A stretch of 64,000 nucleotides of DNA from Mycobacterium sp. KBS0706 (GTDB taxonomy: Bacteria > Pseudomonadota > Alphaproteobacteria > DSM-16000 > Inquilinaceae), in contig NZ_VCCH02000005.1 of NCBI RefSeq assembly GCF_005938675.2, positions 1 through 64,000 on the forward strand. The letters are read 5' to 3'. The first letter of the stretch is position 1. Every line of letters starts with the position of its first letter. Both the position numbers and the translations under genes were made by a program. This document shows positions 33,688 to 42,535 of the stretch, in pieces. The notes under the pieces were generated by a model that saw only the letters and a program-made list of their open reading frames with translations, made no database searches and was not told where the DNA came from.

Positions 33688-34071
33688 TTGAGCGTGAACT
33701 CGGAAGAACGCCCACTGCTGTGGATCGGCAGCAGCCGGAAGGACCTGATGCAGCTTCCGACCAAGGTTCGGAAGGTCTTCGGCTATGCACTGCATTTCGC
33801 ACAGCAGGGAAGCCGGCATCCGGCCGCGAAGGTGCTCAAAGGTTTCGGTGGGGCCGGCGTCCTCGAAGTTATCGAGGATGCCGTCGGCGACACATATCGC
33901 GCCGTCTACACCGTGAGGTTCGTTGAGGCGGTGTTCGTCCTGCATTGCTTCCAGAAGAAGAGCAAGAGCGGGATCGCGACGCCGAGGGAGGAAATGGAGA
34001 TCATCCGCGCCAGACTCAGGGTGGCGGAGGCCCTCGCGAAGGAGATGAAGCATGACGCCCCGCGTCGTTGA
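33688..34071 (+). CDS. RelE/HigB-like toxin (phage Gp49-like family)
   Basis: This 127-aa product reads VNSEERPLLWIGSSRKDLMQLP...VRKVFGYALHFAQQG, with KVLKGFGGAGVLEVIED, YRAVYTVRF and VLHCFQKKSKSGIATP. This is the Gp49/HigB pattern of a small basic endoribonuclease. The start may be the TTG at 33688 or the GTG at 33694; the latter keeps the operator clear of coding sequence. The antitoxin gene overlaps its 3' end by 20 bp. Confidence 0.9.
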   Translation: MSVNSEERPLLWIGSSRKDLMQLPTKVRKVFGYALHFAQQGSRHPAAKVLKGFGGAGVLEVIEDAVGDTYRAVYTVRFVEAVFVLHCFQKKSKSGIATPREEMEIIRARLRVAEALAKEMKHDAPRR

Positions 34072-34387
34072 CGGAACCGAGGTCGAGGCCAGCTCCGGCA
34101 ACGTGTTCGCCGATCTGGGCCTTGCCGGCGCCGAGAAGCTGAAGATCAAGTCCGGCCTGATGATCGAGATCACGAAGGCGGTGCGCCGCCTTGGGCTCAC
34201 GCAGGAGGAAGCCGGCCAGCGGATGGCACTTCCGCAGCCGAAGGTCTCCGCGCTCCTGCGCGGCGACTTCTCCAACCTGTCGGAGCGCAAGCTGATGGAA
34301 TGCCTGAATCGCCTCGGCTACGACATCGAGATCACGGTGAAGCCCGCCGCCGCTCCGATCGGGCATCTGACGCTGGCCGTTGCGTGA
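34052..34387 (+). CDS. XRE-family antitoxin
   Basis: This 111-aa product has a helix-turn-helix in its middle (LGLTQEEAGQRMALPQPKVSAL) and the block NVFADLGLAGAEKLKIKSGLM. That block is typical of the antitoxin partner of Gp49-like toxins. Start lies inside the toxin gene (20-bp overlap), so translation is coupled. It probably represses the operon at 33667-33686. The pair stands between paaZ and pqqA and belongs to neither pathway. Confidence 0.92.
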   Translation: MTPRVVDGTEVEASSGNVFADLGLAGAEKLKIKSGLMIEITKAVRRLGLTQEEAGQRMALPQPKVSALLRGDFSNLSERKLMECLNRLGYDIEITVKPAAAPIGHLTLAVA

Positions 34388-34688
34388 TGCCTTCTCAAGT
34401 GGCTGATCGCCGCGTGGTGCGGGTCGAGGATGTGACGGACGAAGACGCCGAGTTGATCGCACATGCTGAGGTACCAGCAGAGCACACTCCTCGCGACGAT
34501 CTTCTCGACGATCAGACCGGTGAGCCGACCGACGGCACGCCGCCGCGACAAGAAATTCCTGGAATGGCTCCAAAGTAGTATTCCCCTGACGCGCGGAAGG
34601 CGCATCATGCTCTCGATGCCCCGGTCCGGAACCAATCGCCGGTTCAGGGCGTCATCCCAAGAGAGCTCACCTCGACCGGAGAAGCCTC
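34388..34688. other. Region between the antitoxin and pqqA, only doubtful short frames
   Basis: A 63-codon frame at 34387-34578 starts inside the antitoxin stop (TGATG) and is acidic (VRVEDVTDEDAELIAHAE). A second frame from 34463 reads MLRYQQSTLLATIFSTI...DKKFLEWLQSS. Neither has a convincing ribosome site or a family I know; they may be remnants of a third toxin-antitoxin gene. The right-hand end should hold the pqq promoter. Confidence 0.35.
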
Positions 34689-34769
34689 ATGAAGCGTTGG
34701 AAGACACCGAAGATCCGCGAAATCTCCGTGGGCTGCGAGATCAACGCCTACGCCTGCGCGACCGTTTAA
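34689..34769 (+). CDS. pqqA: Pyrroloquinoline quinone precursor peptide PqqA
   Basis: This 26-codon gene encodes MKRWKTPKIREISVGCEINA followed by YACATV. Glu17 and Tyr21, the two residues that are cross-linked and cut out to form PQQ, are in the canonical E-x3-Y spacing. GGAG lies 9 bases before the ATG. It starts the pqqABCDE operon, with 57 bp to pqqB. PqqA is made in excess in other species, which usually involves a terminator or processing site in this gap; none is obvious here. Confidence 0.95.
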   Translation: MKRWKTPKIREISVGCEINAYACATV

Positions 34770-34826
34770 CGGACACCCTCCGCCACGCGGCGGATCGGCG
34801 AGGCTGCGGAAAGCGGGGCTGAGACC

Positions 34827-35744
34827 ATGCGCATCGTCGTCCTCGGTTCCGCCGCCGGCGGAGGTTTTCCGCAATGGAACTGCAACGCACCCACCAGCCG
34901 GGGGGTGCGGACGGGAAAGATGCGCGCCAAGCCGCGCACCCAGGCTTCCCTCGCCGTCAGCGCGGACGGCGAGCGCTGGTTGTTGCTGAACGCCTCCCCC
35001 GATTTCCGGCAGCAGGTCGCAGCCACGCCGGTGCTATGGCCGCAGCAGGGCCTGCGGCATTCCCCGATCTCGGCAGTGATCCTGACCAGCGGCGAGATCG
35101 ACCATGTCGCCGGGCTGCTGTCGATGCGCGAATCCCAGCCCTTCGCGCTGTGGGCGGCGCCGCCGGTGCTGGCCGCGCTGGCCGCCAACCCGATCTTCGA
35201 CGCGCTGAGCCCCCGTTCGGTCGAGCGCCACGCAGTGGCGCCGAACGGCCCGTTCCCGATCGCCGGCCGCGGCGGGGGCTTGGGCCTGACCATCACCGCC
35301 TTCCCCGTGCCGGGCAAGGTGCCGCTGTATCTGGAGGGCCAGGCCGGAGACGACCTGAACGGAGCGCCAGACGAGACGCTGGGGCTGGAGATCGCCGCCA
35401 ATGGCCGGCGCTTCCACTACATCCCCGGCTGCGCCGCGATGACGCCGCAGCTGCGGGCCCGGCTGCAGGGATCGCCCCTGGTGTTCTTCGACGGCACGCT
35501 GTGGCGCGACGACGAGCTGATCACGACCGGCGTCGGCGCCAAGACCGGCCGGCGGATGGGCCATATGAGCATCGACGGGCCGGACGGCACGATCGCAGCC
35601 TTCGCCGATCTCGGCGCCCGACGCCGGATCCTGATCCATGTCAACACCACCAACCCGGTGCTCGACGAGGATTCGCCCGAACGCGCTGCCCTGGCCGAAT
35701 CCGGCTGGGAGGTGGCGGAGGACGGCATGGAAATCGCGCTGTGA
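34827..35744 (+). CDS. pqqB: PQQ biosynthesis protein PqqB
   Basis: This 305-aa metallo-beta-lactamase-fold protein starts MRIVVLGSAAGGGFPQWNCN, the PqqB signature. SGEIDHVAGLLSMRE and GRRMGHMSIDGP follow. It acts late in PQQ synthesis as an iron-dependent hydroxylase of the diamino acid intermediate. Length matches the family (about 300 aa). Confidence 0.96.
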   Translation: MRIVVLGSAAGGGFPQWNCNAPTSRGVRTGKMRAKPRTQASLAVSADGERWLLLNASPDFRQQVAATPVLWPQQGLRHSPISAVILTSGEIDHVAGLLSMRESQPFALWAAPPVLAALAANPIFDALSPRSVERHAVAPNGPFPIAGRGGGLGLTITAFPVPGKVPLYLEGQAGDDLNGAPDETLGLEIAANGRRFHYIPGCAAMTPQLRARLQGSPLVFFDGTLWRDDELITTGVGAKTGRRMGHMSIDGPDGTIAAFADLGARRRILIHVNTTNPVLDEDSPERAALAESGWEVAEDGMEIAL

Positions 35745-35750
35745 GGACCG

Positions 35751-36488
35751 ATGGCTGACCTGATGACCCCCGACCAGCTGGAAGCGGCGCTTCGCGCGAT
35801 CGGACGCGAGCGCTACCATGACCGCCACCCCTTCCACGCCTTGCTGCATGGCGGCAAGCTGGACCGCGGCCAGGTGCAGGCCTGGGCGCTGAACCGCTAC
35901 TACTACCAGAGCCGCATCCCGCTCAAGGATTCGGCCCTGATGTCGCGCGCCGAGGACCCGGCGCTGCGCCGCGAATGGCGGCAGCGCGTGGTCGACCATG
36001 ACGGCGAGCAGGACGGCGAAGGCGGCATCGCCCGCTGGCTGCATCTGACCGATGCGCTGGGCCTGGACCGCGCCGCGGTGATTGACGGCCGCGGCATCCT
36101 GCCGGCCACCCGCTTCGCGGTCGACGCCTATGTCCGTTTCGTGCGCGAGCGGACACTGCTGGAGGCCGTCGCCTCATCCCTGACCGAGCTGTTCGCCCCG
36201 GGCATCATCGGCAACCGCGTCGCCGGCATGCTGGCCAATTACGATTTCGTGTCGCGCGAGGCCCTGGCCTATTTCGACAAGCGCCTGTCCCAGGCGCCGC
36301 GCGACGCCGATTTCGCACTGGACTACGTCAAGCGCGAGGCGCGGCGGCCGGACCAGCAGCAGGATGTGATGAACGCGCTGCTGTTCAAATGCGACGTGCT
36401 GTGGGCCCAGCTGGACGCGCTGCACCACGCCTATGTCGAGCCCGGCAACATCCCGCCCGGCGCCTTCGTGCCCGAGGGGCGGCGGTGA
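35751..36488 (+). CDS. pqqC: Pyrroloquinoline-quinone synthase PqqC
   Basis: This 245-aa TENA/heme-oxygenase-fold enzyme catalyses the final ring closure and eight-electron oxidation to PQQ. Family blocks are RYHDRHPFHALLHGGKL, WALNRYYYQSRIPLKD and LTELFAPGIIGNRV. It starts 6 bp after pqqB and its stop overlaps the pqqD start. Confidence 0.97.
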   Translation: MADLMTPDQLEAALRAIGRERYHDRHPFHALLHGGKLDRGQVQAWALNRYYYQSRIPLKDSALMSRAEDPALRREWRQRVVDHDGEQDGEGGIARWLHLTDALGLDRAAVIDGRGILPATRFAVDAYVRFVRERTLLEAVASSLTELFAPGIIGNRVAGMLANYDFVSREALAYFDKRLSQAPRDADFALDYVKREARRPDQQQDVMNALLFKCDVLWAQLDALHHAYVEPGNIPPGAFVPEGRR

Positions 36489-36769
36489 GCGCCCAGGCCG
36501 AGCCTGCGGCCTCACGCCCACGGCTGGCGCCCGGGTCGCGGCTGCGCTGGGACGAGGCGCGGCAGAGCTGGGTGGTGCTGGCGCCGGAGCGGGTGATCCT
36601 GCTGGACGAGACCGCGCATGAGATCGTCCGGCGCTGCGACGGCACCGCTACCGTCGCCGAGATCGTCGCCGACCTCGCCCGCAGCTTCGAGGCCGATCCC
36701 GGCAAGGTCGAGGGCGACGTGGTGGAGCTGATCGACGACCTGACCGCCAAGCGGATCCTGGCGCCATGA
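36485..36769 (+). CDS. pqqD: PQQ biosynthesis peptide chaperone PqqD
   Basis: This 94-aa product has [34 protein letters not shown] and [13 protein letters not shown], the RRE (RiPP recognition element) winged-helix pattern. It presents PqqA to PqqE. GTG start at 36485 overlaps the pqqC stop (GTGA), and the stop overlaps the pqqE ATG by 4 bp. Confidence 0.95.
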   Translation: MSAQAEPAASRPRLAPGSRLRWDEARQSWVVLAPERVILLDETAHEIVRRCDGTATVAEIVADLARSFEADPGKVEGDVVELIDDLTAKRILAP

Positions 36770-37887
36770 ACCACATCGCCCCTCGCCCCGAGCCCCCGCT
36801 CGCCGCCCTGCTGGAGCTGACCCATCGCTGCCCGCTGCAATGCCCCTACTGCTCCAACCCGCTGGAGATGGACCGGGCGCGCGACGAGCTGTCGACCGAG
36901 GAGTGGCTGCGGGTGATCCGCGAGGCGGCGGCGCTCGGCATCCTGCAGGTGCATTTCTCCGGCGGCGAGCCGACCGTCCGGCGCGACCTGGAAGCGCTGA
37001 TCCGCGGAGCGCGTGAGGCAGGCCTCTACAGCAACCTGATCACCTCCGGCGTCGCCATCGACCGCGACCGCTTCCACGGCCTGGTCGAGGCCGGGCTGGA
37101 CCACGCCCAGCTGAGCATCCAGGACACCGATGCACAGTCGGCCGAGCGCATCGGCCATTATCCCGGGGCGCAGCCGAAGAAGCTGGCCTTCGCCGGCTGG
37201 GTGCGCGAGGAAGGCCTGCCGCTGACCTTGAACGCCGTCGTGCACCGCCAGAATCTGGACCGGCTGGGCGAGATGATCGACCTCGCCGTCGAGCTCGGCG
37301 CCGCCCGGATCGAGGTCGCGCATGTCCAGTATTACGGCTGGGCCCTGCACAACCGCGACGCGCTGATGCCGAGCCGCGAGCAGCTCGACACCGCCAGCGC
37401 CGTGGTCGAGGCGGCGCGGCAGCGGCTGCACGGCGCGCTGGTGATCGACTATGTCGTGCCCGACTACTACGCCCGGCGGCCCAAGGCCTGCATGGGCGGC
37501 TGGGGCCGGCGCTTCCTGAACATCACCCCCGCTGGCAAGGTGCTGCCCTGCCACGCCGCCGAGACCATCCCCGGCCTCGGCTTCGAATCGGTGCGCGACA
37601 AGCCGCTGGCCCAGATCTGGGCGGCGTCGGATGCGTTCCAGCGCTTCCGCGGCACCGCCTGGATGCCGGAGCCGTGCCGCAGCTGCGACCAGCGCGAGGT
37701 CGACTGGGGCGGCTGCCGCTGCCAGGCCCTGGCGCTGACCGGCCAGGCCGACGCCACCGACCCGGCCTGCGTGCTGTCGCCGTTCCACGACACCATGCTG
37801 GGCCTGGCCGAGACCGCCGCGCACAGCGAGGCCCCGCCGGATTTCGTCTACCGGCGGATGCGGGGGCCGGTGGAGCCGGTGCGGTAG
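36766..37887 (+). CDS. pqqE: Radical SAM PqqA peptide cyclase PqqE
   Basis: This 373-aa enzyme has the radical SAM motif CPLQCPYC (Cys22, Cys26, Cys29) and the SAM-binding [11 protein letters not shown]-terminal SPASM domain has cysteines at [32 protein letters not shown]. It forms the carbon-carbon bond between Glu17 and Tyr21 of PqqA. It is the last gene of the operon; the following gap holds paired hairpin repeats that may end transcription. Confidence 0.97.
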   Translation: MNHIAPRPEPPLAALLELTHRCPLQCPYCSNPLEMDRARDELSTEEWLRVIREAAALGILQVHFSGGEPTVRRDLEALIRGAREAGLYSNLITSGVAIDRDRFHGLVEAGLDHAQLSIQDTDAQSAERIGHYPGAQPKKLAFAGWVREEGLPLTLNAVVHRQNLDRLGEMIDLAVELGAARIEVAHVQYYGWALHNRDALMPSREQLDTASAVVEAARQRLHGALVIDYVVPDYYARRPKACMGGWGRRFLNITPAGKVLPCHAAETIPGLGFESVRDKPLAQIWAASDAFQRFRGTAWMPEPCRSCDQREVDWGGCRCQALALTGQADATDPACVLSPFHDTMLGLAETAAHSEAPPDFVYRRMRGPVEPVR

Positions 37888-37912
37888 GGCAACCGGCCCG
37901 AATCCCCCTCAC

Positions 37913-38031
37913 CCTCCCGCCGCCAACGCGGCGGGCCCTCCCTCTCCCCGAGGAGAGGAAAAACAAGCCATCGCCCCATTCACCTCTCCTTGGGAGAGGT
38001 CGAAATCGCGCAGCGATTTCGGGTGAGGGGG
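37913..38031. repeat. BIME-like pair of palindromic repeats after pqqE
   Basis: Two inverted copies of one unit face each other: CCCCCTCACCC...GAGGAGAGG (37913-37958) and CCTCTCCTTGGGAGAGG...CGGGTGAGGGGG (37983-38031). Each unit has its own internal stems (CCGCC...GGCGG; GAAATCGCGCAGCGATTTC). The same unit type recurs at 41446 and 51007. Confidence 0.75.
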
Positions 38032-38150
38032 TGGCCCCGGCCCATCCGCTAAGCACCTATCGTTCACGGCCCTGTCGAATCCGCTCTTCCCCGCGCGACC
38101 AGGGGTGCAGGGCGATCGCCCTGCGACCCGTCCGCTCAGGAGGCAGCGCC

Positions 38151-38771
38151 GTGAAGCTCTATTATTCCCCGAACCTCAACCCGCGCGTCGCCGTGGCGGT
38201 GGCGAAGCATCTCGACTCGCCGGTCGAGTTCGTCCGCGCCAGGCCGATGGATCCGCGCTACCGGGAGCAGTTCCGGCCGCTGAACCCGAACACCCGGGTG
38301 CCGATCCTGACCGAGGAGGGCCGCGCCCCGCTGTGGGAGACGGATGCGATCGCCTATCGCCTGTCGACCCTGGCCGGCGGCGAGTTCTGGCCGACCGATG
38401 AGCGCATGGTCGAGATGCTGCGCTGGGTCAGCTGGGGCACCCACCACTTCACCCGGGCCGCCGATGTGTTCTATTTCGAGAACCTGATCCGGCCGCAATT
38501 CATGTCGCGGCCCGCCAACCGGACGGCGCTGGACAACGCGGCCGAGGACCTGGCCAGGTGTGGCCCGGTGCTGGACGAGGTCCTGGCCGATCGCAGCTGG
38601 CTGGTCGGCGACCACCTGACCTATGCCGATTTCCGGGTGGCCACCGCGCTGCCCTTCGCCGAGAAGGGCAGTATCCCGGTGACGCAATACGCGAACATCA
38701 TGCGCTGGCACGACCGGCTGAACCGGATCGACGCCTGGCGCGATCCGTTTGCCGGGCTGGCGGTGGGATAA
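38151..38771 (+). CDS. Glutathione S-transferase family protein
   Basis: This 206-aa protein has an N-terminal thioredoxin-fold half (KLYYSPNLNPRVAVAVAKHL, NPNTRVPILTEE, WETDAIAYRL). The C-terminal all-helical half contains DRSWLVGDHLTYADFRVATAL, the usual N-capping block of GSTs. GTG start with AGGAGG 7 bases upstream. The gene stands alone between the pqq operon and the sugar island. Substrate unknown. Confidence 0.9.
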   Translation: MKLYYSPNLNPRVAVAVAKHLDSPVEFVRARPMDPRYREQFRPLNPNTRVPILTEEGRAPLWETDAIAYRLSTLAGGEFWPTDERMVEMLRWVSWGTHHFTRAADVFYFENLIRPQFMSRPANRTALDNAAEDLARCGPVLDEVLADRSWLVGDHLTYADFRVATALPFAEKGSIPVTQYANIMRWHDRLNRIDAWRDPFAGLAVG

Positions 38772-38915
38772 GAGGTGCTCCGCTCCCTCTCCTGACCCGT
38801 CATTCTTGGAACGGCCGGGGCGCGGGTTGCGCGATGCCGCAGCCCGCGACCGCGCTCCTGTAGAGCGGTCCCTGGCGCCCGACCCTTGACCGGATTTTAA
38901 ATCCGCGACACACTC

Positions 38916-38929
38916 CCAAAACGTTTTGG
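38916..38929. promoter_or_regulatory. LacI-type operator 1
   Basis: CCAAAACGTTTTGG is a perfect 14-bp palindrome with the central CG typical of LacI/GalR-family sites. It lies 62 bp before the lacI-type gene. Its centre is 32 bp from that of the second site, about three helical turns, so two dimers could sit on the same face of the DNA. Confidence 0.8.
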
Positions 38930-38948
38930 AAAACGCCTGTGCACGATC

Positions 38949-38960
38949 CAAAACGTTTTG
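38949..38960. promoter_or_regulatory. LacI-type operator 2
   Basis: CAAAACGTTTTG, preceded by C and followed by AA, is the second copy of the palindrome and matches the first at 13 of 14 positions. It lies 30 bp before the GTG start, where bound repressor would block transcription of the regulator and the sugar operon behind it. Confidence 0.8.
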
Positions 38961-38990
38961 AACCCGATTGCGGGACAGGGAGGCCTGCGG

Positions 38991-40052
38991 GTGACGGCAA
39001 AGCGGCAGATCCGCTTGAAGGAGCTGGCGTCGAAGCTCGGCTTGTCGCCGACCACGGTGTCGCGCGCCCTCGCCGGCTATTCCGACGTCAGCGCCGAGAC
39101 CCGCCGCCGGGTCGAGGAGGCCGCGCGCACCCATGGCTATGTCGCCAGCCGCATCGGCCGCATGCTGGTGTCGGGCCGCACCAACATCGTCGGCGTGCTG
39201 CTGCCAATCAGCGCCCACAACTTCATGGATGATTTCCTGGGCCAGTTCCTGTCCGGCGTCGCCGACGGGCTGGCCGGGCGCGGGCGTGACCTGTTCCTGG
39301 CCGCCGTGCCGCGCGGCCAGGACGACCTGACCGTGCTGCGCCATGTCGTCGATGGCGGCCATATCGACGCCGTGGTGATCAACCGCGTCACCCGCGACGA
39401 TCCGCGCGTGCGGTACCTGATCGAGCGCCACTTCCCCTTCGTCGCCCATGGCCGGCTGCTGGACCCGCCGCCGGCCTATCCCTGGTTCGATACCGACGGC
39501 GAGGCCGCCTTCGCCGGGCTGGTGCACAGGCTGCACGCGCTGGGCCACCGCGAATTCGCACTGCTGGGGCCGAGCGAGCCCTACAGCTATGCCGAGTTCC
39601 GGCGCCGCGGCTTCGAGAGCGCCCTCATCGAGCATGGCATTCGCTTGGCGCCGGAGCGGCTGCCGGCGGTGCCGGTCGCCGACCGCGCCGCCGCCATCGC
39701 CGCATCGCAGCGGCTGCTCGCCCTGGCACCGCGCCCGACCGCCATCATCGGCATGACCGACCGGCTGGCGCTGGCGGTGATGGAGGCGGCGCAGGAGGCG
39801 GGCCTGCGCATCCCCGCAGACCTGTCGGTGGTCGGCTTCGACGACGTGCCGATCGCCGCCTATGCCCGGCCGCCACTGTCGACCTTCGCCCAGGACATCG
39901 AGCGCAGCGCCGCCATCATCGCCGACATGGTCATCGACGCCATCGAGCAGGGACCCGAAGGGGTCCAGCCGCGCCTCGTCGCGGCGGAGTTCGTCGCCCG
40001 GGCCAGCCACGGCCCGGCCCCGAAGCCACGGAAACGCAACCGCCCCGGGTGA
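38991..40052 (+). CDS. LacI-family transcriptional regulator
   Basis: This 353-aa protein has an N-terminal LacI helix-turn-helix and hinge (IRLKELASKLGLSPTTVSRA and YSDVSAETRRRVEEAA). A periplasmic-binding-protein-like sensor domain follows (VGVLLPISAHNF, SVVGFDDVPIAAYARPPLST). The GTG at 38991 is chosen: GGGAGG lies 7 bases upstream, while an upstream TTG at 38958 falls inside operator 2. It should sense a sugar or its breakdown product and control the ABC transporter and hydrolase genes that follow. Confidence 0.95.
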   Translation: MTAKRQIRLKELASKLGLSPTTVSRALAGYSDVSAETRRRVEEAARTHGYVASRIGRMLVSGRTNIVGVLLPISAHNFMDDFLGQFLSGVADGLAGRGRDLFLAAVPRGQDDLTVLRHVVDGGHIDAVVINRVTRDDPRVRYLIERHFPFVAHGRLLDPPPAYPWFDTDGEAAFAGLVHRLHALGHREFALLGPSEPYSYAEFRRRGFESALIEHGIRLAPERLPAVPVADRAAAIAASQRLLALAPRPTAIIGMTDRLALAVMEAAQEAGLRIPADLSVVGFDDVPIAAYARPPLSTFAQDIERSAAIIADMVIDAIEQGPEGVQPRLVAAEFVARASHGPAPKPRKRNRPG

Positions 40053-40116
40053 CCGGGCCGGCGTGAATTGGACCGGCGCCGTCGAGGCCGGCCACAGACA
40101 AAGAGGGAGGACAGGA

Positions 40117-41391
40117 ATGACCATCCGGACCACAGTCGCCGCCTTGACCGCCGGCCTGATCGGCCTCGGCCTGGCCGGGACGGCCGGCGCCCAGGACATC
40201 CTCTTCTGGTCGACCCAGGCCACGCCGGTCGAGGAATCCCAGGCGATGCGCGACAGCGTGCTGGCCGGCTTCGGCAAGCCGGTGACCTATTCGGCGCAGG
40301 AGCCGGGGCCGTTCATGACCCGGATCCAGGCCGAGCTGAAGGCCGGGTCCGGCGCCGTCACCGTGATCGGCGGGCTGCATGGCGAATTCGCCAGCATCCC
40401 GGACGGGCTGGTCGACCTGTCCGGCATCGTGCCCGACGGCGCCATCGCCAAATCCTATCTCGATCTCGGCAAGCTCGGCACGGCGGAGCAGAAATACCTG
40501 CCCTGGATGCAGGCGACCTATGTCATGGCCGCCAACAAGCAGGCGCTGCAGTACCTGCCGCAGGGCGCCGACATCAACGCCCTGACCTATGACCAGCTGG
40601 CCGCCTGGGGCAAGGCGATGGCCGCGGCCGCCGGGTCGCCCAAGATCGGTTTTCCGGCCGGACCGAAGGGGCTGATGCACCGCTTCTTCCAGGGCTATCT
40701 GTACCCGTCCTACACCGGCTCGCCCGTGGTGAAGTTCAAGTCGCCCGAGGCCGAGGCGATGTGGACTTCGTTCCGCGACTTCTGGACCACCTCGGTCACC
40801 CCGGCCTCGACCGGCTATGCCTTCATGCAGGAGCCGCTGCTGACTGGCGAGGTCTGGGTGGCCTGGGACCATGTCGCCCGGCTGAAGGACGCGCTGAACC
40901 AGAAGCCGGACGAGTTCGTGGTCTTCCCGGTGCCGGCCGGCCCGGCCGGGCGCGCCCATATGCCGGTGCTGACCGGCATCGGTATCCCCAAGACCAGCAA
41001 TTCGCTGGAGGACGCCAAGGCGCTGGTCGCCCATATGGAGAAGCCGGAGAACCAGGTCGCGATGATGAAGGCGACCGGCTTCTTCCCGGTGGTCGAGGTC
41101 AAGCTGCCGGACGACGTGCCGACCAGCATCAAGATGCTGCAGCCGGTGGTGGCGGCGCAGAGCGCGGCGAAGGATTCCCTGCCGGTGCTGCTGCCGATGG
41201 GCCTGGGCGACGCCGGCGGGCGCTACAACAAGGTGTTCAGCGACACCTTCCAGCGCATCGTGCTGTCCGGCCAGGACGTGCGCGAGGTGCTGGACCAGCA
41301 GGCGCAGAGCCTGCAGGCGATCTTCGACGAGAAGGGCGCGCCCTGCTGGGCCCCGGATCCGGTCGGGACCGGCCCGTGCAAGGTGCAGTAA
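40117..41391 (+). CDS. Sugar ABC transporter substrate-binding protein
   Basis: This 424-aa periplasmic protein has a signal peptide (AALTAGLIGLGLAGTAGA|QD) and the layout of family 1 (maltose/oligosaccharide-type) binding proteins. LTYDQLAAWGKAMAAAAG and GEVWVAWDHVARLKDAL are typical pieces. GGGAGG precedes the ATG. Together with the two permeases and the ATPase downstream it forms a CUT1-type importer. A 298-bp gap with a palindromic repeat separates it from the permease genes, which may lower their expression relative to the binding protein. Confidence 0.92.
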   Translation: MTIRTTVAALTAGLIGLGLAGTAGAQDILFWSTQATPVEESQAMRDSVLAGFGKPVTYSAQEPGPFMTRIQAELKAGSGAVTVIGGLHGEFASIPDGLVDLSGIVPDGAIAKSYLDLGKLGTAEQKYLPWMQATYVMAANKQALQYLPQGADINALTYDQLAAWGKAMAAAAGSPKIGFPAGPKGLMHRFFQGYLYPSYTGSPVVKFKSPEAEAMWTSFRDFWTTSVTPASTGYAFMQEPLLTGEVWVAWDHVARLKDALNQKPDEFVVFPVPAGPAGRAHMPVLTGIGIPKTSNSLEDAKALVAHMEKPENQVAMMKATGFFPVVEVKLPDDVPTSIKMLQPVVAAQSAAKDSLPVLLPMGLGDAGGRYNKVFSDTFQRIVLSGQDVREVLDQQAQSLQAIFDEKGAPCWAPDPVGTGPCKVQ

Positions 41392-41445
41392 TCACCGTCC
41401 CGGAAATTCTGCCGTGATCGCTGTCCTCTCAGTTTCGGTTCGATT

Positions 41446-41599
41446 GCCTCTCCCGCTTGCGGGAGAGGTCGGGCTCGCGCAGCGAGACCGGGTGAGGGCG
41501 GCCGGCCGCGACACCAGTGCCAGCGTTTCAGGACAAGGGCGAATCATGCGCTCGCTCGCCACAAAGCTATGCTTTCGGGACAGCCGCAATCCCCTCACG
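41446..41599. repeat. Dispersed palindromic repeat inside the sugar ABC operon
   Basis: GCCTCTCCCGCTTGCGGGAG...CGGGTGAGGGCG (41446-41500) is one unit of the repeat seen at 37983 and 51007. The following ~100 bp (CGCGACACCAG...GCGTTTCAGGAC...AAAGCT...CCCCTCAC) also match 51069-51160 closely, so the copy is longer than the hairpin alone. No gene is visible in the 298-bp gap. Confidence 0.75.
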
Positions 41600-41689
41600 T
41601 ATTTCGCCGGAGACAACCGCGAGTGCGGTAGACCGCGAGGCCTCGGTCCGCCTCCTCCCGTCTGCCGAGCCTGACCGACGGAGCCCGCC

Positions 41690-42535
41690 ATGAGCGACGC
41701 GCGGTTGCTGCCCTATATCCTGCTGGCCCCGGCCACCGTGTTCCTGGTCGGCTTCTTCCTGGTGCCGTTCGGGCAGGTGGCGGTCGAGGCCTTCACCCAG
41801 TACGGCCATCTGTCCTTCGGCAACTTCCAGTCGATCGCGCGCGACTGGAAGTTCTGGCCGGCCGTGCGCAACACCTTCGTGCTGACGCTGATCCTGGTGC
41901 CGCTGCAGATCGCGCTGGCGCTGGCGATGGCCAGCCTGGTGATGGCACTGAAGCGCGGCCGCGACGTGGCGCTGTACATCTTCACCATCCCGCTCGGCAT
42001 CTCCGACCTCGCGGCCGGGCTGATCTGGCTGGCCATCCTGGAGCAGAACGGCTTCCTGAACAGCGTGGTGTACTATGTCGGGCTGATTCCCGGCCCGAAG
42101 CTGCTGCTGAGCTACCAGAGCATCGTCGCCCTGTTCGCCGCCATCATCATCGCCGAGCTGTGGCGCGCCACCGCCATCGTGCTGGTGATCCTGGTCGCCG
42201 GCATGTCGCTGATCCCGAACGAATACTACGAGGCGGCGGAGGTGTTCGGCGCCAGCCCGTGGAAGCGCTTCGTCCGGATCACCCTGCCGCTGCTGCGGCC
42301 CAGCCTGCAGACCGCGCTGATCCTGCGCACCATCCTGGCCTTCGAGGTGTTCGCCATCGTCCTGGTGCTGGCCGGCAACAACCTGCCGATCCTGATGGGC
42401 GAGACCTTCAACTGGCAGTTCGCGCTGCAGGACCGCGCCGGGGCCTCGGCCTACGCCATGGTCATCCTCGGCATCTCGATCGCCTTCACCCTCTTCTTCC
42501 TGTGGGCGCTGGGCGAGCGGAAGGAAACCCGATGA
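41690..42535 (+). CDS. Sugar ABC transporter permease (MalF-like)
   Basis: This 281-aa membrane protein has six hydrophobic helices. The cytoplasmic EAA loop that docks to the ATPase is EYYEAAEVFGASPWKRFVRI. It starts LLPYILLAPATVFLVGFFLVP. The stop overlaps the second permease start (ATGA), as expected for a heterodimeric channel. Confidence 0.94.
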   Translation: MSDARLLPYILLAPATVFLVGFFLVPFGQVAVEAFTQYGHLSFGNFQSIARDWKFWPAVRNTFVLTLILVPLQIALALAMASLVMALKRGRDVALYIFTIPLGISDLAAGLIWLAILEQNGFLNSVVYYVGLIPGPKLLLSYQSIVALFAAIIIAELWRATAIVLVILVAGMSLIPNEYYEAAEVFGASPWKRFVRITLPLLRPSLQTALILRTILAFEVFAIVLVLAGNNLPILMGETFNWQFALQDRAGASAYAMVILGISIAFTLFFLWALGERKETR

